A stretch of DNA of 64,000 bases from Nitratireductor luteus (GCF_026162365.1 NZ_JAOANW010000008.1:248001-312000); one strand, 5' to 3'; counted from the first letter of the stretch, positions 50,133 to 59,616 are shown. The notes: generated by a model not told the origin, from the sequence alone. Program-made: numbers and translations.

Positions 50133-50238
50133 ATGGCGAATAGTGAACGGTCAGAAAGTTGGCGTGCACCAACAGGCCGGGACGCAAGTCCGCCGGCCGC
50201 TGCGCATCATCAACTAGTCACCATTCACTGTTCACCAT
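50133..50238. repeat. Imperfect inverted repeat between ettA and the hydrolase gene
   Basis: Arms of 19 nt (50133-50151 and 50220-50238) match in 16 positions and enclose 68 nt. Both arms are made of degenerate TTCAC/ACCAT-type units. No open reading frame lies inside. It could be a REP-like element or a long transcript hairpin. Confidence 0.4.
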
Positions 50239-50316
50239 ACGGATTTCGCCCGCGTATGTAGGCGAAACGCGCGCTGGGAGCAATGCGCGTCGGCACCTTC
50301 AACAGGAGACGTCCCC

Positions 50317-51246
50317 TTGCCCTTCGCCTCCCCCAAAACCCTGCCAACGCCGAGCGGTACGCAACTCACGCTTTATATGCAGCACGCCAAGCGCAGGCCC
50401 CGCGCGGTCGTGCAGGTCAATCACGGCCTCGCCGAGCACGCCGGCCGCTATGCGCGCTTTGCCGATTTTCTCGCAGGGCAAGGTTTCCACGTCTACGCGC
50501 ACGATCACCGGGGGCACGGGGCGACCCGTGCGCCTGGTGCGCCCAAAGGCTCCTTCGGCCCCGGCCCGTCCGCCAGCATCGTCGTCGCCGACGTCCTCGC
50601 CGTCCATGAGGCTATCGCGGCCGACCACCCCGGCCTTCCGGTCATCCTCTTCGGCCATTCCATGGGCGCGCAGATCGCTCTAAACTTCCTTTCCGCCCAT
50701 CCCAAGCGCTGCGCCGGGGCGGCCATCTGGAACGCTCCGCTCGCCACCGCGCTGGAAGCCAGGGCCGGAAAGCTGGTACTCGCCTGGGAGCGTTTCAGGC
50801 TGGGGTCCGACGTCCCTTCGCGCATCATGCCCCGCCTCACCTTCTCCGCCTGGACCAAGGCCGTACCGGACGCCGTCACCCCCTTCGACTGGCTATCGCG
50901 CGATCCGAAGGAGGTGCGGAAGTATATCGAGGACCCCGATTGCGGATGGCTGCCGACGGTCGACATGTGGCGCGATATCTTCGACTTCAATCTCAAGATC
51001 GCGGCCGCCGACGCCTTCGCACAGGTGCGGCGGACCATGCCGGTCCAACTTGTGGGCGGCGGCGCGGACCCTTCCACCAAAGGCGGCACCGTCATGCGCC
51101 GCCTCGAAAGACGCCTGCATCGGGAAGGCTTTTCGAATCTGGAAACAAGGATTTACGAGCAGGCCCGCCACGAAACTCTCAACGAGGTCAACCGCGAGAA
51201 GGCGATGGCAGATTTCGCCGGTTGGGCCAAGAAAATCGCAGGCTGA
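50317..51246 (+). CDS. Alpha/beta hydrolase, monoacylglycerol lipase-like
   Basis: Lysophospholipase/MGL-type serine hydrolase of 309 residues with a Hydrolase_4 fold. HGLAEHAGRYARFA and YAHDHRGHGAT are typical of the group, the nucleophile serine is in GHSMG, and the C-terminal histidine is in ARHETLNEVN. It has no signal peptide. The start is a TTG at 50317-50319 with AGGAGA seven nt upstream. Confidence 0.88.
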   Translation: MPFASPKTLPTPSGTQLTLYMQHAKRRPRAVVQVNHGLAEHAGRYARFADFLAGQGFHVYAHDHRGHGATRAPGAPKGSFGPGPSASIVVADVLAVHEAIAADHPGLPVILFGHSMGAQIALNFLSAHPKRCAGAAIWNAPLATALEARAGKLVLAWERFRLGSDVPSRIMPRLTFSAWTKAVPDAVTPFDWLSRDPKEVRKYIEDPDCGWLPTVDMWRDIFDFNLKIAAADAFAQVRRTMPVQLVGGGADPSTKGGTVMRRLERRLHREGFSNLETRIYEQARHETLNEVNREKAMADFAGWAKKIAG

Positions 51247-51334
51247 GGCTTAATTGGGGCTTTCGCCTGCCGCTGGCCGGCGGCCCCGGCATTTGATACG
51301 CACTCCTGACCGTTCATCAAAGGGCACATCCGCA

Positions 51335-52510
51335 ATGTCGCATCCACCGCTAAAAGGCATCCGCGTCATCGAGCTGGCGCGCATTCTTGCCGGCCCCTGG
51401 GCCGGACAGGTGCTGGCCGATCTCGGCGCGGATGTCATCAAGGTAGAGAATCCGGATGGCGGCGATGACACCCGCAGATGGGGTCCGCCCTTTGTCGAGG
51501 GGGCTGAAGGCGAAAATCTTTCCGCCGCCTACTACCATTCCACCAATCGCGGCAAACGCTCCGTCGCATTGGATTTCAGCCAGGAGGAAGGGCGGCAATC
51601 CCTGCTCAAGCTGGTCGCCACGGCCGACGTGCTGATCGAGAATTTCAAGGTCGGCGGGCTCAAGAAATACGGCCTCGACTACGAGACACTGAGGAAAACC
51701 AACCCGCGCCTCGTCTATTGCTCCATCACCGGCTTCGGGCAAACAGGCCCCTACGCCTCGCGCGCGGGCTACGATTTCATCATTCAGGGTATGTCCGGCC
51801 TCATGTCGATCACGGGTGCGCCGGGCGGCGAACCGCAGAAGGTCGGCGTCGCCGTCAGCGATCTCTTCACCGGCCTCTACTCGGTCATCGCTATCCAGGC
51901 GGCGCTGCGTCATGCCGAAGCCACCGGCGAAGGCCAGTATATCGACATGGCCCTGTTCGACAGTCAGGTATCGGTTCTTGCCAACCAGGCCCTGAATTAC
52001 CTCATCTCAGGCCAGCCCCCGGTGCAGATGGGCAACGCCCATATGAACATCGCCCCCTACGAGGTGCTGCCGGTCAGGAACGGCCACATCATCCTCGCGG
52101 TCGGCAATGACGGACAGTTCCGACGCTTTTGCCACATCGTCGGGCTAGACGACCTGCCGGGCGACGAACGCTTCGTCACCAACCCGGCCCGCGTGGCGAA
52201 CCGTGAGGCGCTGCGGAAAAGGCTCGTCGCCTGCCTGGCCGATTGGGAAAAAGCCGAGCTCCTCGGCCTGCTCGACGCCAATGCGGTGCCGGCCAGCCCC
52301 ATCAACAATATCGAGGAAACCTTCAACGACCCCCAGACGCTGGCGCGCGGCATGAAGCTGGAGCTTGATGACGGCCACGGCACCGTGCTTCCCTCGGTGC
52401 GCGCACCCATGGCCTTTTCGGGCACGCCGCTCGCCTACGAACGGCCGAGCCCGCGCCTGGGCGAACACACGAACGAAATCCTGGCGGAACTGGAAGAGGA
52501 CAAGTCATGA
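51335..52510 (+). CDS. Family III CoA-transferase (CaiB/BaiF)
   Basis: Interlocked-dimer CoA transferase of 391 residues. The N-terminal LKGIRVIELARILAGPW and the VKVENPDGGD-like ADVIKVENP segment are typical; the catalytic aspartate is in AGYDFIIQGMSG near residue 150. It moves CoA between carboxylic acids, donor and acceptor unknown. Its stop overlaps the next gene by 4 nt, a layout like frc-oxc, although the partner here is not an obvious oxalyl-CoA decarboxylase. Confidence 0.9.
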   Translation: MSHPPLKGIRVIELARILAGPWAGQVLADLGADVIKVENPDGGDDTRRWGPPFVEGAEGENLSAAYYHSTNRGKRSVALDFSQEEGRQSLLKLVATADVLIENFKVGGLKKYGLDYETLRKTNPRLVYCSITGFGQTGPYASRAGYDFIIQGMSGLMSITGAPGGEPQKVGVAVSDLFTGLYSVIAIQAALRHAEATGEGQYIDMALFDSQVSVLANQALNYLISGQPPVQMGNAHMNIAPYEVLPVRNGHIILAVGNDGQFRRFCHIVGLDDLPGDERFVTNPARVANREALRKRLVACLADWEKAELLGLLDANAVPASPINNIEETFNDPQTLARGMKLELDDGHGTVLPSVRAPMAFSGTPLAYERPSPRLGEHTNEILAELEEDKS

Positions 52511-54156
52511 AAACGGGCGGGCAACTGATCGTCGAAGCGCTGGAAGTCAACGGCGTCGACCGCATCTACAGCGTACCGGGCGAAAGCTATCTGGCCGTGC
52601 TCGACGCCCTGCACGATTCGAACATCCGCAACATCGTCTGCCGCCAGGAAGGCGGCGCTGCCATGATGGCCGATTGCCACGGAAGGCTGACCGGCAGGCC
52701 CGGCATCTGCTTCGTCACACGTGGTCCCGGCGCCACCAACGCCTCGCCCGGCATCCACATAGCCGCGCAGGACTCCAACCCGATGATCCTGTTCATCGGG
52801 CAGGTAGCGCGCGGCATAAAGGAACGCGAGGCATTCCAGGAAGTCGACTACAAGGCGTTCTACGGTTCAATCGCCAAATGGGTGGTTGAGATCGACGATG
52901 CAAGCCGAATCCCCGAACTGGTCACCCGGGCCTTTGCCGTCGCCACTTCCGGCCGGCCCGGCCCCGTCGTCGTCTCGCTGCCGGAAGACATGCTTACCGA
53001 CATCGTGGAAGCCCCGGCTCCCCTGCCCGCCACCCCGGTCGAGACCGCGCCCGGTGACGCGGAGATTGCCGCCCTGCGCGGTCTTCTGGAAAACGCCCGG
53101 CGGCCCTTCGTCATCCTCGGTGGCACGCGCTGGACCGAGGATGCGGTAAAGCAGACATGCGCAGCACTAGAACGCTGGGCGCTACCTGCCGGCTGCTCCT
53201 TCCGCCGCCAATCGCTCTGCGACCAGATGCACCCTTCCTATACCGGCGACATCGGCATCGGCATCAATCCCAAGATTGGCCAATATATCAAGGACGCCGA
53301 CGTCGTACTCCTGATCGGTTGCCGCTTCGGCGAGATGCCTTCATCCGACTACACGCTGCTCAAGAGCCCCTACCCGGACCAGAAGCTGGTTCACGTCTAC
53401 CCCGATCCGCACGAACTTGGTCGCGTCTACCGCCCGACACTCGCCATCAACGCGACGCCGGCCGCCTTTGCCGAAGCCTTTTCTCGCCTTGTGCCGTCCT
53501 CCGCTCCTGCCTGGGCCGACCAGACCGCCGAACTGCATCAGGCCTATCTCGATTGGTCCACGCCGCCTGAAAAAGGCGTCGGCAACGTGCATATGGGCCG
53601 CATCATGGCATGGCTCGAGGAACAGCTGCCGGAAGATGCCGTCATCTGCAACGGCGCGGGCAATTACGCGACCTGGGTCCATCGCTATCACCGCTTCCGC
53701 CGCTACAACACGCAGGCCGCCCCCACCTCCGGTTCTATGGGCTACGGAACGCCGGCAGCCGTTGCCGCCAAAGACCTTTTTCCCGGGCGCCAAGTCATCG
53801 CGTTCGCCGGCGACGGATGCTTCATGATGAACGGCCAGGAATTCGCCACCGCCATGCAGTACGGCCTGCCGATCATCGTCATCGTCGTTAACAACGGTAC
53901 CTTCGGCACCATCCGCATGCACCAGGAGCGCGAATATCCCGGTCGCGTCTCTGGCACGGACCTGAAGAACCCGGATTTCGCGGCGCTCGCCCGCGCCTAT
54001 GGCGGCCATGGCGAAACAGTCGAGGAAACCGCCGATTTCGCCCCCGCCTTCGAGCGCGCTCGCGCCAGCGGCAAGCCGGCCCTTATCGAGATCAAGCTCG
54101 ACGCGGAAGCGATCACGCCGACCAAGACGCTGACGGAGATCAGGGAGAAGCGGTAG
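52507..54156 (+). CDS. Thiamine diphosphate-dependent enzyme, acetolactate synthase-like
   Basis: TPP enzyme of 549 residues with the three standard domains. The cofactor-activating glutamate is E48 in CRQEGGAAMMAD, the central domain is the FAD/ADP-like Rossmann fold, and the TPP/Mg motif GDGCFMMNGQE...NN lies near residues 438-470. It lacks the MLGMHG-type active-site signature of anabolic AHAS and has no regulatory subunit nearby, so it is probably a lyase or decarboxylase acting with the coupled CoA-transferase. The substrate is unknown. Confidence 0.88.
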   Translation: MKTGGQLIVEALEVNGVDRIYSVPGESYLAVLDALHDSNIRNIVCRQEGGAAMMADCHGRLTGRPGICFVTRGPGATNASPGIHIAAQDSNPMILFIGQVARGIKEREAFQEVDYKAFYGSIAKWVVEIDDASRIPELVTRAFAVATSGRPGPVVVSLPEDMLTDIVEAPAPLPATPVETAPGDAEIAALRGLLENARRPFVILGGTRWTEDAVKQTCAALERWALPAGCSFRRQSLCDQMHPSYTGDIGIGINPKIGQYIKDADVVLLIGCRFGEMPSSDYTLLKSPYPDQKLVHVYPDPHELGRVYRPTLAINATPAAFAEAFSRLVPSSAPAWADQTAELHQAYLDWSTPPEKGVGNVHMGRIMAWLEEQLPEDAVICNGAGNYATWVHRYHRFRRYNTQAAPTSGSMGYGTPAAVAAKDLFPGRQVIAFAGDGCFMMNGQEFATAMQYGLPIIVIVVNNGTFGTIRMHQEREYPGRVSGTDLKNPDFAALARAYGGHGETVEETADFAPAFERARASGKPALIEIKLDAEAITPTKTLTEIREKR

Positions 54157-54188
54157 AAGGGTCGGCTGCCGATTACCGGCAACGCAGG

Positions 54189-54350
54189 CTAGGTGCGGGA
54201 ACGCGCGTCAAGCGCGGCACCGATCCCCGCGTCGATGGCAATGCCGACACCAACGCCCACCGCAAGGTCGTCGGATGCCGCTCCCAGAGCAGCCCCGACG
54301 CCTGTGCCTATGGCGATCCACAGGCCCATGGGAGAGAACGGCTTGTCCAT
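54189..54350 (-). CDS. Glycine-zipper membrane mini-protein
   Basis: A 53-residue protein with an MDKPFSPMGLW start and two hydrophobic helices made of GxxxG-type repeats (IGTGVGAALGAA and VGVGVGIAIDAGIGAAL). The pattern recurs in small bacterial membrane proteins of unknown role. No good ribosome site precedes the ATG at 54350, so an alternate start (MGLW) is possible. Confidence 0.6.
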   Translation of the reverse strand: MDKPFSPMGLWIAIGTGVGAALGAASDDLAVGVGVGIAIDAGIGAALDARSRT

Positions 54351-54462
54351 GATTTGAAAGCATGGCAACCGGCCACCGGGTTGCAAGGCGGTTCCCCGCT
54401 GCGGCGCAACCGCTGCGTCGATGCGCACACTTGCGCATCGTCTTCCCAAGCGATAACGCACT

Positions 54463-54491
54463 TGAAAATCATTTGCAAAAAGCATTTTTCA
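54463..54491 (+). promoter_or_regulatory. Possible Fur/Mur-type site upstream of mntH
   Basis: An AT-rich, partly dyad sequence (TGAAAATC...GCATTTTTCA) with an inner ATTTGCAA core. Mur-regulated manganese transporter genes of rhizobia carry sites with TTTGCAA cores. The symmetry is weak, so this is only a suggestion. Confidence 0.3.
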
Positions 54492-54493
54492 TC

Positions 54494-55847
54494 GTGCTCG
54501 AACGCGTTCTCTCGAAACCACCTTTAAACGAACAACAAGACACCGGCTGGCGGAACGCCCGTGGCGAAGCCTCGCTCGCCGACGTCCATCGCAGCATCGC
54601 AGTGCGGCCAACGGCGGGCCGCCTGCGCCGGTTCGCAGCTTTCATCGGGCCGGGCTACCTGGTCGCCGTCGGCTATATGGACCCTGGCAACTGGGCGACC
54701 TCAATCGCCGGCGGATCAAGGTTCGGGTATACACTTCTGGCCGTCGCCCTTGTCTCCAACATCATGGCGATCGTCCTGCAGAGCCTGTGCGCACGGCTAG
54801 CCATCGCCAGCGGGCGCGACCTTGCCCAGGCTTGCCGCGACGCGTATCCGCGCTGGACCTCCTATCCGTTGTGGCTGCTCGCCGAGATCGCCATCATCGC
54901 CACCGATATCGCCGAGGTGGTGGGCACGGCCATCGGCTTCAATCTCATCTTCGGCCTGCCGCTTGAGATAGGCGTTGCGGTCACCGCGCTTGACGTATTC
55001 CTGATCCTCTACCTGCAGCGCATCGGCTTCCGCTATCTGGAAGCACTGGTGATGACGTTGCTGGCGGTCATCACACTCTGCTTTGCCGTCCAGATCGGCC
55101 TCGCCGACCCCGAATGGGGTGCGGTCATCCGAGGTTTCGCGCCGACCACCGAGATCGTTACCAACCCGGAAATGCTCTACCTGGCGCTTGGCATTCTCGG
55201 CGCCACGGTCATGCCGCACAATCTCTATCTGCACTCGGCCATCGTGCAGACTCGCGCCTGGGGCTCGAGCGAAGCGGAAAAGCGCGAGGCGCTGCGTTTC
55301 GCCACCATCGACTCCACCGCCGCGCTCATGTTCGCGCTTTTCATCAACGCGGCGATCCTGATTCTCGCCGCGGCGGTTTTCCATAGCTCCGGACGCACGG
55401 AAATCGCCGAAATCGGCGAGGCGCACACGCTGCTTGCTCCGCTCCTCGGCTCCACGCTCGCCCCCGTGCTGTTCGGCATAGCGCTGCTATGCAGCGGCCG
55501 GCCAGGCGGTCATGGAAGGCTTCATAAACATGCGGGTGCGCCCGTGGCTCAGGCGGCTGGTCACGCGCGGCATCGCCATCGTGCCTGCGGCGATCGCTAC
55601 CGTCTATTACGGTGAAGGCGGAACGGGAAAGCTGCTGATCCTGACGCAGGTAGCCTTGAGCCTTCAGCTTTCCTTCGCCGTGGTCCCGCTGGTGCAATTC
55701 ACCGCCGACCGGCGCAAGATGGGCGCACTGACGGCGCCCGTCTGGCTGGTCACCACGGCAAGCCTCATCGCCCTCATCATCATTGTCCTGAATGCCAAGC
55801 TGGTGATGGACTTCGCAGCGTCCGGTTTCGACACAAGCGTGCTTTGA
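54494..55847 (+). pseudogene. mntH: Nramp-family Mn/Fe transporter MntH, broken by an internal deletion
   Basis: The first part (to about 55495) has Nramp signatures: [20 protein letters not shown], and [15 protein letters not shown]. The frame then switches: the C-terminal helices continue one frame over from about 55500 ([13 protein letters not shown], then [14 protein letters not shown]). Between them a segment of about ten conserved residues (the GQNST..GTLAG motif of Nramp proteins) is missing, best explained by a 29-nt deletion; only a single extra nucleotide remains. Both parts are otherwise intact, so inactivation is recent or an assembly error. The GTG at 54494 is only one possible start. 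Confidence 0.8.
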
Positions 55848-56927
55848 TCACGCCGCATCGAAGTCGAGAACCAGCTTCTTTGCCGTCGGGCGGGTCTGGC
55901 AGGCGAGCGTGAAACCCGCCTCGACCTCCCACGGTTCGAGGGAGAAGTTAACGGCCATCTCCGACGCCCCTTCCACCACGCGGCAGCGGCAGGTGCAGCA
56001 CATGCCCCCCGCGCAGGAATAGGGCAGTTCGATGCCCGCCTTGTGCGCCGCGTCCAGCACCGTGCCATCGGCATCCCGCATGGCGAAGCTGCGCCTGACG
56101 CCGTCGAGCACCACTTCGATGGCCACGCCTTCCTCGACAGCCGCCCGCGCGGCCTTCGATGCCTTGCGCGGCATCGGCGCGTCGCCCGAAGGCGTGAAGC
56201 GCTCGAAGCGGATGTGGTCGCGTTCGACGCCCATCTCCCCGAGCACGCCCGACACCGCGTCGATCATCTCGCCCGGCCCGCACAGGAATACGCCGTCAGC
56301 CTGAAGCGGCTCTATCAGCCCGCCCGCGGCCAGCGCCCGCACCTTGGCGGCATCGATGCGTCCGTTGAGAAGCTCCACGTCCTGCGCCTCCCGCGACAGG
56401 AGATGGACAAGCGTGAAACGCTCCAGATAGCGGTCCTTCAGGTCGTTCAGCTCTTCCAGAAACATGATGGTCTCGGTCGAGCGGTTGCCATAGACCAGCG
56501 TGATCGTGCTGTCCTTCTCATGCGAAAGCACGGTGCGGGCGATGGAAAGCATCGGCGTGATGCCGGAACCGGCCGCGAACAGCAGGTAATCGTGCCGCTC
56601 CCCCTTCAGCGCCGTGAACCGCCCCTGCGGCGGCATCACCCGGATCGTGTCGCCTACCGAAAGCTCTTCATTGACGAAGGTGGAAAAGCGTCCGTCCGCG
56701 ACCTTTTTCACGCCGACGCGCAAATGCGGATCGCCCGGCGCCGAGCAGATCGAATAGGAGCGCCGCGCCTCCTGGCCATCTATGTCGGTGGAAAGCGTCA
56801 GATATTGCCCCGGCGTGAAAGCAAACTCCTTGGCGCAGTCTTCCGGCACTTCGAACGCGATCGCCACCGCATCGGGCGTCTGGCGCTCGATCTCGGCCAC
56901 CTTCAGCTCATGAAAACGCGGGACCAT
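55848..56927 (-). CDS. paaE: Phenylacetyl-CoA epoxidase reductase subunit PaaE
   Basis: NAD(P)H- and FAD-dependent electron donor to the PaaABC diiron epoxidase; 359 residues. The FAD domain begins near residue 1 and has RRSYSICS. The NAD domain has GSGITPMLSI, and the C-terminal plant-type [2Fe-2S] domain has CAGGMCCTC plus a fourth cysteine in LACQT. The start at 56927 has a GAGGTGG ribosome site. Last gene of paaABCDE. Confidence 0.94.
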   Translation of the reverse strand: MVPRFHELKVAEIERQTPDAVAIAFEVPEDCAKEFAFTPGQYLTLSTDIDGQEARRSYSICSAPGDPHLRVGVKKVADGRFSTFVNEELSVGDTIRVMPPQGRFTALKGERHDYLLFAAGSGITPMLSIARTVLSHEKDSTITLVYGNRSTETIMFLEELNDLKDRYLERFTLVHLLSREAQDVELLNGRIDAAKVRALAAGGLIEPLQADGVFLCGPGEMIDAVSGVLGEMGVERDHIRFERFTPSGDAPMPRKASKAARAAVEEGVAIEVVLDGVRRSFAMRDADGTVLDAAHKAGIELPYSCAGGMCCTCRCRVVEGASEMAVNFSLEPWEVEAGFTLACQTRPTAKKLVLDFDAA

Positions 56928-56934
56928 CACCACC

Positions 56935-57510
56935 TCAGATGCATTTGAAATAGTCGAACGGCTCATGGCAGGCCTCGCAGCGGTAAAGCGCCTTGCAGGC
57001 CGTCGAGCCGAACTCGGAGATACGCGCGGTCTCGCCGGAGCCGCAGCGCGGGCATGCGACCTCGGTTTCTCCGAACAGCGCACGGATCGAGTTCGACGCC
57101 TTGGCGGGCGGCGCGATGCCATAGTCCCGCAGCTTCTGACGCCCCTCCGGAGTGATCCAGTCCGTCGTCCAGGCGGGCGAGACGACGCGCTCCACGCGCG
57201 GCTCGAAACCCGCGTCGCGCAGCGCCGCCTCCACCGCCAGTTCGATGGCCAGCACCGCCGGGCAGCCGGTATAGGTGGGCGTGAGCCTGGCAATCGCCGT
57301 GTCGCCGTCGACCTCCACCGAGCGCAATATGCCGAGGTCCTCGATGGTAACGACCGGGATTTCCGGATCGACGACGGACGCTGCGGCACGATAGGCACGC
57401 TGCCCCTCATCCACCGGGCGGCACCAACCAGGGTCGGGCCACGGGTCTCGACCCGTCCTGCGGACCCCCGTGGACGGGGAGAAGGAGGTTATTGTCCCTG
57501 TCCCGCCCAT
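56935..57510 (-). CDS. paaD: Phenylacetyl-CoA epoxidase subunit PaaD, with an extended N-terminus
   Basis: DUF59/MIP18-like protein thought to help assemble the epoxidase iron centres; 191 residues. The core begins VVDPEIPVVTIEDLGIL and includes TYTGCPAVLAIE; a C-terminal zinc-ribbon-like CPRCGSG...CEACHEPFDYFKC tail is present. Other PaaD proteins are about 160 residues; the extra 32 N-terminal residues are encoded by a repeat-like insertion (57400-57490). The ATG at 57510 overlaps the paaC stop by 1 nt and has a GGGAG site; a GTG at 57414 would exclude the insert. Confidence 0.88.
   Translation of the reverse strand: MGGTGTITSFSPSTGVRRTGRDPWPDPGWCRPVDEGQRAYRAAASVVDPEIPVVTIEDLGILRSVEVDGDTAIARLTPTYTGCPAVLAIELAVEAALRDAGFEPRVERVVSPAWTTDWITPEGRQKLRDYGIAPPAKASNSIRALFGETEVACPRCGSGETARISEFGSTACKALYRCEACHEPFDYFKCI
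57400..57490. repeat. Palindromic repeat-like element inside the paaD 5' end
   Basis: The plus-strand segment begins CTGCCCCTCATCC, ends with GGGGAGAAGGAGG, and has an internal perfect hairpin ACGGGT-CTCG-ACCCGT. Intergenic palindromic elements with these ends (GGGGAGAAGG and CCTCATCC) are abundant in Rhizobiales genomes. Here it is within a coding frame and stays open. Confidence 0.6.
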
Positions 57511-58283
57511 CACCAAGCCGCTCCCGGATAGCTGCGCTGCATGAACTGCAACTCCGCCAGCAAAAATCCCATCGCCTCGCCATGCAGACCGCGCCGGCCG
57601 CCGGTCTGCGTGAAGGGCGCTTCCACCCATTCAAGCCCGGCTTCCGCAAAGATCGGCCCCACGATAGCGTCGAAGCGGGAACGCAGGCTTGCAGGCTTCG
57701 GCGCAATGCCTGCCTCGGCCACCGCCTTCGTCACATCGTCGCTCTCGAAAAGCTCGCCCACGTAAGGCGCCAGCGCCTCCACCGCCGCCTTCATGCGCCG
57801 CGTGCTTTCTTCCGTGCCGTCGCCCAGCCGCACAACCCATTCGCCCGCATGACGGATATGGTAGGCCACCTCCTTCACCGCCTTGCCGGCGATGCCGCGC
57901 AGCGTCTCATCGGTCGAGCTCAGCATGGTTTCCCACATGGGTTCCATGAACGCTGCGAAATAGAGCTGGCGCAACATGGTGTGGGCGAAGTCGCCATTCT
58001 CGCGCTCCGCCATCAGGCAATTCGTGTATTCCCGCTCACGGCGCAGATAGGCCAGAGCGTCCTCGTCGCGTCCCCTGCCTTCCACCGCGCCCGCATACTG
58101 ATACAGCACCCGCGCCTGCCCGATCAGGTCGAGCGCCATGTTCGGCATCGCGAGGTCTTCCTCCAGCATCGGCGCATGGCCGCACCATTCCGAAAGCCGG
58201 TGGCCGAGAATCAGATGATCGTCGGCAAGCCGCAGAAGGAATGCGGCAAGCTCTTCCCGCGAGATCGTGTCGGCGCCCGCCAT
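57510..58283 (-). CDS. paaC: Phenylacetyl-CoA epoxidase structural subunit PaaC
   Basis: Ferritin-like scaffold subunit that pairs with PaaA; 257 residues. It has DDHLILGHRLSEWCGHAP and a long helical C-terminal part, with EMYHxxxH-type HIRHAGEW. The start at 58283 overlaps the paaB stop (TGATG); longer frames upstream are rejected. Its stop overlaps the paaD start. Confidence 0.94.
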   Translation of the reverse strand: MAGADTISREELAAFLLRLADDHLILGHRLSEWCGHAPMLEEDLAMPNMALDLIGQARVLYQYAGAVEGRGRDEDALAYLRREREYTNCLMAERENGDFAHTMLRQLYFAAFMEPMWETMLSSTDETLRGIAGKAVKEVAYHIRHAGEWVVRLGDGTEESTRRMKAAVEALAPYVGELFESDDVTKAVAEAGIAPKPASLRSRFDAIVGPIFAEAGLEWVEAPFTQTGGRRGLHGEAMGFLLAELQFMQRSYPGAAW

Positions 58284-58570
58284 CACATGTGCCCCACATC
58301 GTCGGGAATGTCGTAGAAGGTCGGGTGGCGGTAGACCTTGGAAAGCGCCGGCTCGAAATTCTCGTCCTTGTTTTCCGGGTCCGACGCCGTGATGGCCGAA
58401 GACGGCACGACCCATATGGAGGTGCCCTCGCCGCGCCGCGTATAGACGTCGCGGGCCGCCTGCAGCGCCATCACCTCGTCGGCCGCGTGCACCGAGCCGC
58501 AATGCTTGTGCGCCAGCCCGTTACGCGGGCGGATAAATACTTCCCAAAGGGGGATCTGGTTCTTAGGCAT
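58283..58570 (-). CDS. paaB: Phenylacetyl-CoA epoxidase subunit PaaB
   Basis: Small subunit of 95 residues, with the N-terminal PLWEVFIRPRNGLAHKHCGS signature and the NFEPALSKVYRHPTFYDIP C-terminus (quoted in parts). It bridges PaaAC dimers in the complex. The ATG at 58568-58570 is 5 nt after the paaA stop. Confidence 0.94.
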   Translation of the reverse strand: MPKNQIPLWEVFIRPRNGLAHKHCGSVHAADEVMALQAARDVYTRRGEGTSIWVVPSSAITASDPENKDENFEPALSKVYRHPTFYDIPDDVGHM

Positions 58571-58575
58571 GTCGT

Positions 58576-59571
58576 TCACTCCGCCGCCATTTTCGCGGCC
58601 GCGCGCCGCGCCTTGCGTTTTTCGGCATGGGCCAGGGCCGCCTCTCGCACCCATGCGCCCTCTTCCCAGGCCTTCCTGCGCGCCTCGATACGCTGCCGGT
58701 TCATCGGTCCGCCGCCCTTGACCACGCGCCAGAACTCGTCCCAGTCGATGGCGCCGAAATCGTAGCCGCCCTTCTCTTCGTTCCATTTCAGTTCGGGATC
58801 GGGAATCTTGAGCCCGATGAACTCTGCCTGCGGCACCGTCGCATCGACGAATTTCTGGCGCAGTTCGTCGTTGGTGAAGCGCTTGATCTTCCACTTCATC
58901 GACTGGTCGCCGTGCTGGCTTTCCGAATCGTGCGGCCCGAACATCATCAAGGAAGGCCACCACCAGCGATCCAGCGCGTCCTGCGCCATTTCCTTCTGGT
59001 CGTCGCTGCCCCGCGCGAGCGTCATCATGATCTCGTAGCCCTGACGCTGGTGAAAGCTTTCCTCCTTGCACACGCGGATCATCGCCCGCGCATAGGGTCC
59101 GTAAGAGCAGCGGCAGAGCGGGATCTGGTTCATGATCGCCGCCCCGTCCACCAGCCAGCCGATGGCCCCGATATCGGCCCAGGTGGGCGTGGGATAGTTG
59201 AAGATGGAGGAATATTTGGCCTTACCGGACAGGAGTTCCTCGGTCATCTGCTCGCGCGAAACACCCAGCGTCTCGGCGGCTGAATAAAGATAGAGCCCGT
59301 GCCCACCCTCATCCTGCACCTTGGCGAGCAGCGCGGCCTTGCGGCGCAGCGACGGCGCGCGCGTGATCCAGTTGCCCTCCGGCAGCATGCCGACGATTTC
59401 CGAATGCGCATGTTGCCCGATCTGGCGCACAAGCGTCTTGCGATAGCCGTCCGGCATCGGGTCGTTGGGCTCGATCTTCTCCTCGGCGTCGATGCGCGCC
59501 TGGAAGGCGGCGAGAAAGGCCTCGTCCTCGCCCGTATCGGTCTTCGCCCCGATAAGCCCTTGGCTATACAT
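58576..59571 (-). CDS. paaA: Phenylacetyl-CoA epoxidase catalytic subunit PaaA
   Basis: Diiron subunit that epoxidises the aromatic ring of phenylacetyl-CoA, the key step of the aerobic hybrid pathway; 331 residues. Diiron-ligand motifs include [15 protein letters not shown] and [13 protein letters not shown]. The start at 59571 has a GGAGGAGA ribosome site. First gene of the operon; no paaF, paaG, paaJ, paaZ or paaK is in this window. Confidence 0.95.
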   Translation of the reverse strand: MYSQGLIGAKTDTGEDEAFLAAFQARIDAEEKIEPNDPMPDGYRKTLVRQIGQHAHSEIVGMLPEGNWITRAPSLRRKAALLAKVQDEGGHGLYLYSAAETLGVSREQMTEELLSGKAKYSSIFNYPTPTWADIGAIGWLVDGAAIMNQIPLCRCSYGPYARAMIRVCKEESFHQRQGYEIMMTLARGSDDQKEMAQDALDRWWWPSLMMFGPHDSESQHGDQSMKWKIKRFTNDELRQKFVDATVPQAEFIGLKIPDPELKWNEEKGGYDFGAIDWDEFWRVVKGGGPMNRQRIEARRKAWEEGAWVREAALAHAEKRKARRAAAKMAAE

Positions 59572-59616
59572 GGCTTCTCCTCCATCCTCGTGCCACGCTG
59601 CTGGCGGCACACCAAA

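Noticed and set aside
50133-50238. Inverted repeat considered as ends of an insertion sequence
   Set aside because: The 68 nt between the arms have no open frame and there is no target duplication; it is listed only as a repeat.
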